The position numbers and the translations under genes were made by a program. This document shows, one piece after another, positions 35,592-45,069 of a DNA stretch of 64,000 bases; position 1 is the stretch's first letter; the number at the start of each line of letters is the position of its first letter. The notes beneath the pieces are model-generated. The model was not told the origin of the DNA. It worked only from the letters and a program-made list of their open reading frames with translations, and made no database searches. The DNA comes from Roseospirillum parvum (GTDB taxonomy: Bacteria > Pseudomonadota > Alphaproteobacteria > Rhodospirillales > Rhodospirillaceae): NCBI RefSeq assembly GCF_900100455.1, contig NZ_FNCV01000004.1:264700-328699 (forward strand), read 5' to 3'.

Positions 35592-36440
35592 ATGAGCAAT
35601 CCCTTCTGTCCGTCCGACCCCGCCTTCAAGCAGAACGCCGCCGCCGCGGTGGCCGTCATCGCCCTGGTCGGGGCGGGCGTCTATCAGGCCCGCGACAACT
35701 TCGACTTCACCTTCTGGCAGGCCGAGCCGGCCGTCCAGGAGGTTGTTGAACACGCTGACGAGGCCCCCCACTGGGGTTACCACGGCGACGCCGGCCCGGC
35801 CCACTGGGGCGGTCTGGCGCCCCAGTTCGCCGCCTGCGCCGAGGGCCAGGCCCAGTCGCCGGTCGATCTGGCGGCGGCCAGCGTCGGCGAGCCGATCGAC
35901 TTCGAGCTGAACGTGCTGCCGGCCCCGCTGAGCGTGCTCAACAACGGCCACACCGTGCAGTTCAACATGGACAACGGCAGCACCCTGACCGCCGAGGGGG
36001 TGACCTACAATCTGCTCCAGGTCCACTTCCACACGCCCAGCGAACACGTCGCCAAGGGCAAGCCGTTCAACGCCGAGGCCCACTTCGTGCATCAGGCCGA
36101 GGATGGCTCGCTGGCCGTGGTCGGCGTGCTGGTCAAGGAAGGCAAGGCCAACCCGACCCTGGCCAGCCTGTTCGAGCACCTGCCGGCGGAGGAGGCCGAG
36201 GCCCAGACCTTCGCCGACACCACCATCGATGCCAACGGCCTGATCCCGGCCGACAGCGGGCTGTTCCACTATTCGGGCTCGCTGACCACGCCGCCGTGCA
36301 GCGAGGGGGTGAACTGGTACGTCTTCACCAGGCCGGCCACCGCCTCGGCCAAGCAGTTGGCCACGCTTTCCGGGGTGCTGGGCGCCAACGCCCGCCCGGC
36401 CCAGGCGCTCAACGAGCGGGCCGTGGAAATCAGCCAGTAG
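35592..36440 (+). CDS. Alpha-class carbonic anhydrase
   Basis: The 282-residue protein hydrates CO2 in the periplasm. An N-terminal membrane helix or signal (about 17-32) is followed by the alpha-CA domain: HWGYHGDAGPAHWGG, AQSPVDL, the zinc ligands His145, His147 and His164 in VHFHTPSEH and EAHFVHQ, and the closing TTPPCSEGVNWYVF. The Cys in CAEG and PPCSE form the usual disulfide. AAGGAG lies 10 bases before the ATG. It would help inorganic carbon supply in a phototroph. Confidence 0.93.
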   Translation: MSNPFCPSDPAFKQNAAAAVAVIALVGAGVYQARDNFDFTFWQAEPAVQEVVEHADEAPHWGYHGDAGPAHWGGLAPQFAACAEGQAQSPVDLAAASVGEPIDFELNVLPAPLSVLNNGHTVQFNMDNGSTLTAEGVTYNLLQVHFHTPSEHVAKGKPFNAEAHFVHQAEDGSLAVVGVLVKEGKANPTLASLFEHLPAEEAEAQTFADTTIDANGLIPADSGLFHYSGSLTTPPCSEGVNWYVFTRPATASAKQLATLSGVLGANARPAQALNERAVEISQ

Positions 36441-36481
36441 GCGCGACGCCGCCTTTCTGACCGCGTGGCGGCGGCGGCTTT

Positions 36482-36883
36482 TCAGTCGCCGCCGTCGCCG
36501 CCCCCATCTCCCCCGTCGCTGTCGAAGCCGGCGTGGAGGTCGCCCCGGGCGCTGCCCGGCAGGGCGCAGGCCAGCCCGATCAGGGTGGCCGGCAGAAGCG
36601 TCTCCACCAGCACGAACCAGCCCCGCGCCAGACCGCCGGGGCATCGGCCGTCGTGGGTTTCCGTGCCATCGCCGAAGCACCCCGTGACCGGGCCGATCAG
36701 CACCTCGGCGGCGGCCCCCAGGGTGGCGCCGACCAGCAGGCACAGCATGACCCGGCTCAGCGCCGGGCGGCGGCGGGCCAGGGCGTGGCTGGCGGCCATC
36801 AACAGCAGCAGGCCGGCGGCGCCGGCGAACAGGCCGGGGCCGACCGACCATTGGGTCAGAACCATCTCGATCGCCGCGCCCAT
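36482..36883 (-). CDS. Small membrane protein with Gly/Asp tail
   Basis: I do not recognise this 133-residue protein. It has about three or four hydrophobic helices (residues 16-32, 46-66, 90-110) and ends in a Gly/Asp-rich tail (SDGGDGGGDGGD) that could bind cations. A GCFGDGTETHDGRCPGG loop with two Cys lies between helices. GAGGAGACAG precedes the ATG at 36883. It is convergent with the carbonic anhydrase gene (41 bp between stops). Confidence 0.6.
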   Translation of the reverse strand: MGAAIEMVLTQWSVGPGLFAGAAGLLLLMAASHALARRRPALSRVMLCLLVGATLGAAAEVLIGPVTGCFGDGTETHDGRCPGGLARGWFVLVETLLPATLIGLACALPGSARGDLHAGFDSDGGDGGGDGGD

Positions 36884-37209
36884 CACTGTCTCCTCGGGTT
36901 GGGGGCGATCCCCGCTATCCCCGTCGAAGCGGCCGCCGTCGCCCAGCTCCGGCACCGCCCCGCGGCCCCAGGGCGCCCCGCGCCCGCGACCCCTCCGCCG
37001 CCCCCTCAGCCTGGACACCGCGTCCATGGGCCTTCCCCCGGCCCGCCGGGCCCTGACCATCTCAGTCTGCCCGATTTGCGGCCATCGGGGGAGTCGGTGG
37101 CCGGTTCGCGGGCGTTGACACCCGGGCCCGGGGGCCGCAGGCTTCCCCGGGGAACCGGCCCCGGGCCGGTCGGCGAGTCGCCCCTGGGGCGGAACGTGTG
37201 GGGGAAGCC
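36884..37209. other. Divergent spacer before hprK
   Basis: No gene is supported here. A TTGACA at 37116-37121 could be a -35 box for hprK, but no -10 box follows at the right distance. The rest is extremely GC-rich with short palindromes (for example CCGGG-rich near 37125-37170). The chvI-chvG two-component genes often found upstream of hprK in alphaproteobacteria are absent. Confidence 0.4.
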
Positions 37210-37656
37210 ATGCCACGGGTGAACGCCACCTGTATCGAGATCGACGGCCAGGGGGTTCTGCTGGCCGGGCCATCCGGGGCCGGCAAGTCGGACTTGGCGT
37301 TGCGTCTGGTGCTGGATCACGGGGCGCGGCTGGTCGCCGACGACTGGACCGAGGTGGTGGCCGAGAATGGCCGGCCGGTGGCCACCCCGCCGGCCGCCCT
37401 GGCCGGGCTGATCGAGGTGCGCGGCCTGGGCGTGGTCGCCCTGCCGGCCGAGCGGCTGGCCACCGGCGTGCCGCTCCACCTGTGGGTCGATCTGGTGCCG
37501 CCGGCCGCCGTCGAACGCCTGCCCGAGCCGAGCGCGCGCCAGGTCGCCGGGCTCAGCCTGCCGCGCCTCGCCCTGGCCCCCTTCCAGGCCTCGGCGCCGG
37601 CCCGTCTGCGCCTCGCCCTGGGGGTGGCGGTCGGGCGCCTGGAGTTGGCCTCGTGA
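37210..37656 (+). CDS. hprK: HPr kinase/phosphorylase, short alphaproteobacterial form
   Basis: The 148-residue protein is the catalytic C-terminal half of HPr kinase, with the P-loop GPSGAGKSDLALRL (about 21-34), VADDWTEV and the IEVRGLGVVAL signature. The N-terminal domain of Gram-positive HprK is missing, as is normal in alphaproteobacteria. It would phosphorylate HPr (38982-39290) on its regulatory Ser. Its stop overlaps the rapZ start (GTGA). Confidence 0.93.
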   Translation: MPRVNATCIEIDGQGVLLAGPSGAGKSDLALRLVLDHGARLVADDWTEVVAENGRPVATPPAALAGLIEVRGLGVVALPAERLATGVPLHLWVDLVPPAAVERLPEPSARQVAGLSLPRLALAPFQASAPARLRLALGVAVGRLELAS

Positions 37657-38540
37657 GCGACTCGCCGCCGACCGAGGACACCGCCGCCCGCCGGGTGGTC
37701 ATGCTGACCGGGCTCTCCGGGGCCGGCATGACCAGTTCGCTGAAGGCGCTGGAGGACCTGGGCTTCGAATGCGTCGACAACCTGCCGCTGTCGCTGCTCG
37801 GTGGTCTGATCGTCGCCGAGGGCGGCCTGCACCGGCCGCTGGCGGTGGGGGTGGACGTGCGCACCCGGGGCTTCGACGTGGCCCTGGTGCTGAACAGTCT
37901 GGCCGCCCTGGCCACCTCGCCGGAGCTTGATCTCGATCTTTTGTTCCTCGACTGCGACGACGCCGAGCTGGCCCGCCGCTTCACCGAGACCCGGCGCCGC
38001 CACCCGCTGGCCGCCGGCCGGCCGCTGGCCGACGGCATCAAGCTGGAGCGCCAGTTGATGGCCCCCTTGAAGGAACGGGCCGATGTGGTGTTCGATACCT
38101 CGGACCTGCCCCCGGGCGAACTGAAGCGGATGCTGGAAAGCCGCTTCGGACGCGGTCCGGAGGGGCGGATGACCACCTTCGTCACCTCCTTCGGCTTCAA
38201 GGTGGGGCCGCCCCGGGAAGCCGATCTGGTGTTCGACGTGCGTTTTCTGAACAACCCGCACTATGATCCGGCCCTCAAGCCGCTCACCGGGCACGACCCG
38301 GCGGTTGGCGCCTTCGTCGCCGCCGATCCCGACTTCGCCCCCTTCCTGGAGCGTCTGGTCGGCTTCGTCGAGCCGCTGCTGCCGCGCTACCGGGCCGAGG
38401 GGAAAAGCTATCTGACCATCGCGGTGGGCTGCACCGGGGGCCGGCACCGCTCGGTGTTCGTCGCCGAGACGCTGGGCCGCCGGCTGGCCGAGGCGGGGCA
38501 CGACATCCGCCTGAGGCACCGCGACCTGCCCACCCCCTGA
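37653..38540 (+). CDS. rapZ: RapZ/YvcJ-family nucleotide-binding protein
   Basis: The 295-residue protein has the RapZ N-terminal P-loop domain and C-terminal domain: LKALEDLGFECVDNLP, DVRTRGFD, LFLDCDD, RRRHPL, and near the end IAVGCTGGRHRSVF. In E. coli RapZ controls glucosamine-6-phosphate synthase through small RNAs. The Walker A motif reads GLSGAGMTSS, with Met26 where Lys (or Arg in many relatives) is expected, so nucleotide binding may be altered. The start is a GTG overlapping the hprK stop. Confidence 0.93.
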   Translation: MSDSPPTEDTAARRVVMLTGLSGAGMTSSLKALEDLGFECVDNLPLSLLGGLIVAEGGLHRPLAVGVDVRTRGFDVALVLNSLAALATSPELDLDLLFLDCDDAELARRFTETRRRHPLAAGRPLADGIKLERQLMAPLKERADVVFDTSDLPPGELKRMLESRFGRGPEGRMTTFVTSFGFKVGPPREADLVFDVRFLNNPHYDPALKPLTGHDPAVGAFVAADPDFAPFLERLVGFVEPLLPRYRAEGKSYLTIAVGCTGGRHRSVFVAETLGRRLAEAGHDIRLRHRDLPTP

Positions 38541-38571
38541 CCTTTCGACGCATCAACAAGAGGAACGGCCG

Positions 38572-38985
38572 ATGATCGGCATGGTAGTTGTCACCCACGG
38601 GCGCCTGGCCGAGGAACTGATCGCCGCCCTGGAACACGTGGTCGGCCCGCAGGATCACATCGCCGCCGTCTGCATCGGTCCGGACGACGACATGGAGCAG
38701 CGCCGCTCGGAAATCCTGGCCCGGGTGTCCGACATGGACGGCGGGGCCGGGGTGGTGGTGCTGACCGACATGTTCGGCGGCACGCCCTCCAATCTGGCCA
38801 TCTCGATCATGGACAAGGCCAAGGTGGAGGTGATCGCCGGGGCCAACCTGCCGATGATGATCAAGCTGGCCACGGTGCGCGCCGACTCCGATCTGGAGGG
38901 CGCCGTGGCCCAGGCCCAGGAAGCCGGGCGCAAGTACATCAATGTCGCCTCGCGGCTGCTCACCCAGGAAGGGGAGAAGCGATGA
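38572..38985 (+). CDS. PTS EIIA component, mannose family
   Basis: This 137-residue EIIA-Man protein carries the phosphorylation site His9 in MVVVTHGRLAEEL and the motif VLTDMFGGTPSNLA. It receives phosphate from HPr, but no EIIB, EIIC or EIID is present, so it should act in regulation rather than sugar uptake. AGAGGAA precedes the ATG, and its end overlaps the HPr gene by four bases. Confidence 0.94.
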   Translation: MIGMVVVTHGRLAEELIAALEHVVGPQDHIAAVCIGPDDDMEQRRSEILARVSDMDGGAGVVVLTDMFGGTPSNLAISIMDKAKVEVIAGANLPMMIKLATVRADSDLEGAVAQAQEAGRKYINVASRLLTQEGEKR

Positions 38986-39290
38986 GTCCCGACCAGCCGG
39001 CGGCCGACCCGGCCCCCGACGGGGCCCTGGAGCGCAGCGCCACCATCGTCAACAGCCGTGGCCTGCACGCCCGGGCGGCGGCCCGCTTCGTCAAGCTGGC
39101 CGAGACCTTCGAGGCCGAGGTGACGGTCTCCAACCGGGGCCAGGAGGTGTCCGGGCGCTCGATCATGGGGTTGATGATGCTGGCCGCCTCGCCGGGCACC
39201 ACCATCGGCCTGAGCGCCAGCGGACCCGATGCCAAGGCGGCGCTGGATGCCCTGTGCAAGCTGATCGCGGACCGCTTCCATGAAGACTGA
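38982..39290 (+). CDS. Phosphocarrier protein HPr
   Basis: This 102-residue HPr has a polar N-terminal extension of about 16 residues, the active-site His29 in SRGLHARAA and the regulatory Ser60 in GRSIMGLMML, which HprK phosphorylates. It overlaps the EIIA gene before it and enzyme I after it, so all three are coupled. Confidence 0.95.
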   Translation: MSPDQPAADPAPDGALERSATIVNSRGLHARAAARFVKLAETFEAEVTVSNRGQEVSGRSIMGLMMLAASPGTTIGLSASGPDAKAALDALCKLIADRFHED

Positions 39291-41100
39291 GCGGCCCAGC
39301 GGCCCGGCCACGGGCGGGGCGCGGCAACAGGTGCTGGAGGGGTTGGCGGTCAGCCCCGGGGTGGCCGTGGGCACCCTTTATGTCCACGACCCGGGCACCG
39401 TGCGCCCGCCGGTCCGGGCCATCGTGCCCGGTCGGGTGGCCTCCGAGCGCCGCCGGCTGGCCCAGGCGGTGGCCAAGGCCGAGCGCCAGATGGACAAGAT
39501 CCAGGCCCGCACGGAACGGCTGCCGGCGACGGTGCGCGAGGAAATGGGCTACCTGCTGGAGGCCTACCAGCAGATGCTGCGTGGCTCGCGGCTGATCCGT
39601 GGCGTCGAGCGGCGCATCGAGAGCGACCTGATCAACGCCGAGGCGGCGGTGGAGCGCGAGATCGCCGATCTCTGCCAAGCCTTCGCCAGCATCGACGACA
39701 GCTATCTGGCCGGGCGCATCAAGGACATCCAGGAGGTCGGCCAGCGGCTCATCCGCAACCTGACCAAGACTCCCTTCCGGGCCTTTTCCGACCTGCCCGC
39801 CCGGGCCCTGATCGTGGCCCGCGAACTGACCCCGGCCGACACCGCCCTGCTCGACCCGCAGCGGGTCGCCGGGCTGGCCACCATGGTCGGCGGCACCGAG
39901 AGCCACACCGCCATCATGGCCCGCTCGCTGGGTCTGCCGGCGGTGGTCGGCGTGGCCGACCTGTTGACCCTGGCTCCGGCCGGCACCCAGGCGGTGATCG
40001 ACGGCGCCGAGGGCAAGGTGATCGTCTGCCCCGATTCGGATTGTCTGGCCGACTACCGCCGCCAGCGGGCCGAGTACCTGCGCGCCCGGCGTGGCCTCAA
40101 CCGGTTGCGCCACCTGCCGGCCTGTACCCGCGACGGGGTCGAGCTGTCGCTGATGGCCAACATCGAGCTGCCCGGCGAGGTGGACAGCGCCCGCCAGGCC
40201 GGGGCCGAGGGCATCGGCCTGTTGCGCAGCGAGTTCCTGTTCATGAACCGCGACGCCCTGCCCGGCGAGGCGGAACAGGCCGAGCTGCTGCGCGGCATCG
40301 TGGTCGGCATGCAGGGCCGGCCGGTCACCGTGCGCACCCTGGACGCCGGCGGCGACAAGCTGGGCGGCGCCCTGGGCCCCCGGCTGACCGCCGAGCCGGC
40401 GGCCAATCCGGCGCTGGGCCTGCGCGCCATCCGCCTGTCGCTGCGCCATCCCGAGGTGCTGGAGGACCAGATGGCGGCCATCCTCTCGGCCGCCACCCTG
40501 GGCCCGGTGCGCATCCTTTTGCCCATGGTCACCGAGCCGGGAGAGATCGTCGCGGCGCGCAGGGTTCTGGCCGCCGCCGCCCGGCGGCTGGAAAAACGCG
40601 GCGAGGCGGTGCCCGACCCGCTGCCCCCGGTCGGCTGCATGATCGAGATTCCGGGCGCCGCCCTGGCCGCCGACGCGCTGGCCGAGCAGGCCGACTTCTT
40701 CGCCATCGGGACCAACGATTTGACCCAGTACACCCTGGCCATCGACCGCGCCGACGAGACCGTGGCCGACCTTTACAACCCGCTGCACCCGGCGGTGCTG
40801 CGGCTGATCCAGTTCACCACCCGGGCGGCGCTTCGGGCGCGGATTCCGGTTTCGGTGTGTGGCGAGATGGCCGGCGATCCGCGTCTGGTGCCGCTGCTGG
40901 TCGGCCTGGGCCTGCGCGAGTTGTCGATGTCGTCGACCACCCTGCCCCGGGTCAAGCAGCGCATCCGCCGCCTGACCGCCAGCGACGCCCTGGCCCTGGC
41001 CGCCCAGGTGATGAGCCAAAGCGACAGCGGACGCATCGCCGACCTGCTGGACGAGCTCGGGGACGGCGGCCGGCCGGCTCCCCTGACAGGCATCTCTTGA
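39280..41100 (+). CDS. ptsI: PTS enzyme I (phosphoenolpyruvate-protein phosphotransferase)
   Basis: The 606-residue enzyme starts the phosphorelay by taking phosphate from phosphoenolpyruvate. The active His209 lies in GGTESHTAIMARSLGLPAVVG; the C-terminal barrel shows GLLRSEFLFMNRD, FAIGTNDLTQYTLA and the Cys of PVSVCGEMAGDP. There is no N-terminal GAF domain, so it is of PtsI rather than PtsP type. It overlaps the HPr gene by 11 bases. With hprK, EIIA and HPr it forms a sugar-permease-free regulatory PTS. Confidence 0.95.
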   Translation: MKTERPSGPATGGARQQVLEGLAVSPGVAVGTLYVHDPGTVRPPVRAIVPGRVASERRRLAQAVAKAERQMDKIQARTERLPATVREEMGYLLEAYQQMLRGSRLIRGVERRIESDLINAEAAVEREIADLCQAFASIDDSYLAGRIKDIQEVGQRLIRNLTKTPFRAFSDLPARALIVARELTPADTALLDPQRVAGLATMVGGTESHTAIMARSLGLPAVVGVADLLTLAPAGTQAVIDGAEGKVIVCPDSDCLADYRRQRAEYLRARRGLNRLRHLPACTRDGVELSLMANIELPGEVDSARQAGAEGIGLLRSEFLFMNRDALPGEAEQAELLRGIVVGMQGRPVTVRTLDAGGDKLGGALGPRLTAEPAANPALGLRAIRLSLRHPEVLEDQMAAILSAATLGPVRILLPMVTEPGEIVAARRVLAAAARRLEKRGEAVPDPLPPVGCMIEIPGAALAADALAEQADFFAIGTNDLTQYTLAIDRADETVADLYNPLHPAVLRLIQFTTRAALRARIPVSVCGEMAGDPRLVPLLVGLGLRELSMSSTTLPRVKQRIRRLTASDALALAAQVMSQSDSGRIADLLDELGDGGRPAPLTGIS

Positions 41101-41105
41101 TAAAC

Positions 41106-41125
41106 ATATAAAGATACCTTTATAT
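41106..41125. promoter_or_regulatory. AT-rich palindrome upstream of ahcY
   Basis: ATATAAAG (41106-41113) and CTTTATAT (41118-41125) form a perfect 8-bp inverted repeat with a 4-nt centre in a 120-bp spacer that is otherwise GC-rich. From memory, such ATAAAG/CTTTAT palindromes resemble predicted SahR sites, ArsR-family repressors of S-adenosylhomocysteine genes. It could also be part of the promoter or a small terminator of ptsI. Confidence 0.5.
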
Positions 41126-41219
41126 AGTCGCCGACAACCAAGCGCCCCCCGAGGCGCCCGCGCGCGGTGTCGCCGCCCGCGTCCGTCGACCCACCCAACG
41201 CGAAGGATTCGCCCAAGCC

Positions 41220-42623
41220 ATGAGCGCCCCCGATTATCACGTCGCCGACCTCTCCCTGGCCGCCTGGGGCCGCAAGGAGATCGACATCGCCGAAAGCGAG
41301 ATGCCCGGCCTGATGGCCACCCGCGCCGAATACGGCCCGGCCCAGCCCCTGAAGGGGGCGCGCATCGCCGGCTCGCTGCACATGACCATCCAGACGGCGG
41401 TGCTGATCGAGACCCTGAAGGCGCTCGGCGCCGACGTGCGCTGGGCCTCGTGCAACATCTACTCGACCCAGGACCACGCGGCGGCCGCCATCGCCGAGGC
41501 CGGCACCCCGGTGTTCGCCTTCAAGGGCGAGAGCCTGGAGGAATACTGGGCCTTCACCCACCGCATCTTCGAGTGGGCCGACGGCGGCAGCCCCAACATG
41601 ATCCTCGATGACGGCGGCGACGCCACCCTTTTGATCCACCTCGGCGCGCGGGCCGAGAAGGACCCCTCGGTGATCGCCAAGCCGACCTCGGAAGAGGAAG
41701 AGGTGCTGTTCGCCGCCATCAAGCAGCGCCTGGCCGAGCAGCCGGGCTGGTATTCCAAGGTGCTGGCCGGCATCAAGGGCGTCACCGAGGAGACCACCAC
41801 CGGCGTCCATCGCCTCTATGAGATGGAAAAGGCCGGGGTGCTGCCGTTCCCCGCCATCAACGTCAACGACTCGGTGACCAAGTCCAAGTTCGACAACAAG
41901 TACGGCTGCCGCGAATCGCTGGTTGACGGCATCCGCCGGGCCACCGACGTGATGATGGCCGGCAAGGTGGCCGTGGTCGCCGGCTACGGCGACGTCGGCA
42001 AGGGCAGCGCCGAGTCGCTGCGCAACGCCGGGTGCCGCGTGCTGGTCACCGAGATCGACCCCATCTGCGCCCTGCAGGCGGCCATGGACGGCTACGAGGT
42101 GGTGACCATGGACGGCGCCCTGTCGCGCGGGGACATCTACGTCACCTGCACCGGCAACAAGGACGTCCTGACGGTCGAGCACATGCGCGGCATGAAGGAC
42201 CGCGCCATCGTCTGCAACATCGGCCACTTCGACAACGAGATCCAGGTCGCCGGCCTGAAGAACCTCCAGTGGTCCAACATCAAGCCGCAGGTGGACGAGA
42301 TCACCTTCCCCGACGGCCACCGCATCATCCTTCTCGCCGAGGGGCGGCTGGTCAACCTGGGCTGCGCCACCGGTCACCCCAGCTTCGTCATGTCGGCCAG
42401 CTTCACCAACCAGACCCTGGCCCAGATCGAGCTGTTCGCCAACAACGCCGACGGCAAGTACGAAAACAAGGTCTACGTGCTGCCCAAGCACCTGGACGAG
42501 AAGGTGGCCGCCCTGCATCTGGAAAAGCTGGGCGTGATGCTGGAGCAGCTCAGCGCCGAGCAGGCCGCCTACATCGGCGTCGACGTGAACGGGCCCTACA
42601 AGCCCGAGCACTACCGCTACTGA
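41220..42623 (+). CDS. ahcY: Adenosylhomocysteinase
   Basis: The 467-residue enzyme splits S-adenosylhomocysteine into adenosine and homocysteine. Visible motifs are [16 protein letters not shown], the catalytic [17 protein letters not shown], the NAD-binding [13 protein letters not shown], and the C-terminal [11 protein letters not shown] that reaches into the neighbouring subunit. The insert of about 40 residues after residue 150 is usual for the long bacterial form. GAAGGA stands upstream. Confidence 0.97.
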   Translation: MSAPDYHVADLSLAAWGRKEIDIAESEMPGLMATRAEYGPAQPLKGARIAGSLHMTIQTAVLIETLKALGADVRWASCNIYSTQDHAAAAIAEAGTPVFAFKGESLEEYWAFTHRIFEWADGGSPNMILDDGGDATLLIHLGARAEKDPSVIAKPTSEEEEVLFAAIKQRLAEQPGWYSKVLAGIKGVTEETTTGVHRLYEMEKAGVLPFPAINVNDSVTKSKFDNKYGCRESLVDGIRRATDVMMAGKVAVVAGYGDVGKGSAESLRNAGCRVLVTEIDPICALQAAMDGYEVVTMDGALSRGDIYVTCTGNKDVLTVEHMRGMKDRAIVCNIGHFDNEIQVAGLKNLQWSNIKPQVDEITFPDGHRIILLAEGRLVNLGCATGHPSFVMSASFTNQTLAQIELFANNADGKYENKVYVLPKHLDEKVAALHLEKLGVMLEQLSAEQAAYIGVDVNGPYKPEHYRY

Positions 42624-42637
42624 TCGGGGTCCGGGAC

Positions 42638-44413
42638 GTGGGCCCGGACGACAGCCCGTTCGGACCCCGCCTCCTGCCCGGAGGCGGGGTTCGCTTTGCC
42701 CTGGTCGCCCCGGCCTGGGACGCGGCCTGGCTGGAGGGGGTGGACCCGGCCGGGACGGTGCACCGCCGCCTTGCCATGGCGCGCGATGGGGCCGGGGTGT
42801 TTTGGGTGGACGATCCCGAGGCGGGGCCGCACACCCTGTATCGCTTTGCCGGACCCAACGGCGCCATCCCCGATCCGGCCAGCCGCCATCAGCCATTCGG
42901 GGTGGACGGGCCGAGCCGGGTGCCCGCCGCCTGTCGGCCGCCGGACTGGCCCGGCCGCCCCTGGGCCGAGGCGGTGATCGCCGAGATTCACGTTGGCACC
43001 GCCACCCCGGAAGGCACCTTCGCCGGGTTGGAAAAGCGGCTCGATCATTACGCCGGCCTGGGCCTGACGGCCCTGCAACTGATGCCGGTGGCGGCCTGGG
43101 CCGGGGGGCGCAACTGGGGCTATGACGGCGTGCTGCCGTTCGCCACCGTGCAGCCCTATGGCCGGCCGGAGGACCTCGCCCGGCTGGTTGCGGCGGCCCA
43201 CGCCCGGGGCCTGATGGTGTTTCTCGACGTGGTCTACAACCACCTGGGGCCGGCCGGGAATCCCTTCCCCGACCCATGGCCCGGGCTGTTCCACCCCAGG
43301 CTGGCCACCCCCTGGGGCCCGGCCCCCGACTTTTCCCGGCCCCTGGCCCGCCGGCTGGTCATCGACAACGCCCTCCACTGGCTGGAAACGATGAACCTGG
43401 ATGGCCTGCGCCTGGACGCCGTGGACCGCATCATCGCCGACGGCCCCACCCCGCTGCTCGCCGAGTTGGCGGCCCGGGTCGCCGAGCTGCCCGGCCGGCC
43501 CCGTCACCTGATCCTGGAAAACGACGCCAACCAGGCCCACTGGCTGGCCCGCGACGCTCGGGGCGCGCCCCGTTTCCACACCGCCCAGTGGGGCGACGAC
43601 GGGCACCACGCCGCCCACGTGCTGGCCACCGGGGAGCGCGGCGCCTACTACGGCGACTTCCAGGACGACCCGGCGACCCATCTGGCCCGCGCCCTGGCCG
43701 AGGGCTTTGCCTACCAGGGCGAGGCCAGCCCGCACCGGGGTGGCGCTCCCCGGGGCACCCCCAGCCGCCATCTGCCCCCGGCGGCCCTGGTCGGCTACCT
43801 GCAAAGCCACGATCAGGTCGGCAACCGGGCCTTCGGCGACCGCCTCGACAGCTTGGCCCCGGCGCCGGCGGTGGCGGCGCTGGAGGCGCTGTTCCGGTTG
43901 GCCCCACAGATTCCCATGCTGTTCATGGGCGAGGAATGGGGGGCGCGCACGCCGTTCCTGTTCTTCACCGATTTCGAGCCCGCCCTGGGGGAGGCCGTGC
44001 GCCAGGGCCGCCTCGGCGAGCTGGTCCGCCTGCCCGGCTTTCCGGCCGATCCCCGGCGCACCCCGCCGCCCGACCCGCAGGACCCCGAGACCTTCGCCGC
44101 CAGCCGCCTGGACTGGGCCGAGGCCGAAACGCCGGATGGCGCCGCCCGGCTGGCCCGCACCCGGGCCCTGCTGGCCGCCCGCCGCCGCCACGTGGTGCCG
44201 CTGATCGACCGTTTGACCCGGGCCGGGTCGTGGCGCCGCTTCGGCGCGGCCGGTCTGTCGGTGCTCTGGCGGGCCGAGGAGGGGGCCCATATATCGGTGA
44301 CGGCCAACCTCTCTTCCCATCCGGCCGCACCCCCCGACCCTTGGCCCGGCCCCCCCTTCTGGCGGGACGGCCGGCCCGGCGATCCGTGGTCGGTCGAGTG
44401 GCGGGCGGCCTGA
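42638..44413 (+). CDS. treZ: Malto-oligosyltrehalose trehalohydrolase
   Basis: The 591-residue GH13 enzyme releases trehalose from maltooligosyl-trehalose. It has an N-terminal carbohydrate-like domain (GPRLLPGGGVRFALVAPAW) and a catalytic barrel with EIHVGTATPEGTF, VYNHLGPAGN, the nucleophile region LDGLRLDAVDRI, ILENDAN and SHDQVGNRAFGDR. No ATG lies at the N-terminus; the GTG at 42638, 14 bp after ahcY, is the most likely start. The partner treY is not in the window. Confidence 0.92.
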   Translation: MGPDDSPFGPRLLPGGGVRFALVAPAWDAAWLEGVDPAGTVHRRLAMARDGAGVFWVDDPEAGPHTLYRFAGPNGAIPDPASRHQPFGVDGPSRVPAACRPPDWPGRPWAEAVIAEIHVGTATPEGTFAGLEKRLDHYAGLGLTALQLMPVAAWAGGRNWGYDGVLPFATVQPYGRPEDLARLVAAAHARGLMVFLDVVYNHLGPAGNPFPDPWPGLFHPRLATPWGPAPDFSRPLARRLVIDNALHWLETMNLDGLRLDAVDRIIADGPTPLLAELAARVAELPGRPRHLILENDANQAHWLARDARGAPRFHTAQWGDDGHHAAHVLATGERGAYYGDFQDDPATHLARALAEGFAYQGEASPHRGGAPRGTPSRHLPPAALVGYLQSHDQVGNRAFGDRLDSLAPAPAVAALEALFRLAPQIPMLFMGEEWGARTPFLFFTDFEPALGEAVRQGRLGELVRLPGFPADPRRTPPPDPQDPETFAASRLDWAEAETPDGAARLARTRALLAARRRHVVPLIDRLTRAGSWRRFGAAGLSVLWRAEEGAHISVTANLSSHPAAPPDPWPGPPFWRDGRPGDPWSVEWRAA

Positions 44414-44429
44414 CCCTCCGGAGTTCCCC

Positions 44430-45038
44430 ATGTCCTCTGTCGCCGATTTCTGGGACCAGCGCTTTACCGGCGCCAAGCTGGTCTATGGCGCCGAGCCCAA
44501 CGCCTTCCTGGTCCGCCAGCGCCACCGCCTGGAGCCGGGCATGGCGGTGCTCGCCCCGGGCGACGGCGAGGGGCGCAACGGGGTCTGGCTGGCCCAGCAG
44601 GGGATGCGGGTGACCTCGGTCGATGCCTCGGCGGTGGGGCTGGCCAAGGCCTTGCGGCTGGCCCTGGATCGCGGGGTCAGCCTGAAGACCGAATGCGCCG
44701 ACCTGACCACCTGGGACTGGCCGCAAGGGCGCTTCGATGCCGCCGTGCTGTTCTACCTGCACCTGCCGCCGGAAGCCCGGCGGATGGTCCATGGCCGCCT
44801 CGCCGACAGCCTGAAGCCGGGCGGCTGGCTGATTCTGGAGGCCTTCCACCCGGACCAGACCATCCACCGCACCGGCGGCCCGGGCGATCCGGCCATGCTC
44901 TACGACCTCGCCACCCTGCGCCAGGACTTCGCCGCCCTCAAGGAGGTGGAGGCCGAGGAAGCGCTGATCGAGCTGGATGCCGGTCATGCCCACAGCGGGC
45001 AGGGCGCGGTGACCCGCTTCGTCGCCCGCCGGGCCTGA
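44430..45038 (+). CDS. SAM-dependent methyltransferase, TehB-like
   Basis: The 202-residue class I methyltransferase begins with ADFWDQRFTGAKLVYGAEPN, typical of the thiopurine/tellurite (TehB-like) group, followed by the SAM motif VLAPGDGEGRNGVWLA, VTSVDASAVGLAKA and LKPGGWLILEAF. Its substrate is unknown. It follows treZ by 16 bp with CCGGAG before the ATG. Confidence 0.82.
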   Translation: MSSVADFWDQRFTGAKLVYGAEPNAFLVRQRHRLEPGMAVLAPGDGEGRNGVWLAQQGMRVTSVDASAVGLAKALRLALDRGVSLKTECADLTTWDWPQGRFDAAVLFYLHLPPEARRMVHGRLADSLKPGGWLILEAFHPDQTIHRTGGPGDPAMLYDLATLRQDFAALKEVEAEEALIELDAGHAHSGQGAVTRFVARRA

Positions 45039-45069
45039 GGGAGGGGCGGGCCAGTCCGCCCCCTCTCCT

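Noticed and set aside
41101-41219. SAM or SAH riboswitch before ahcY
   Set aside because: The spacer has only one short palindrome and no visible riboswitch core; a protein operator is more likely.
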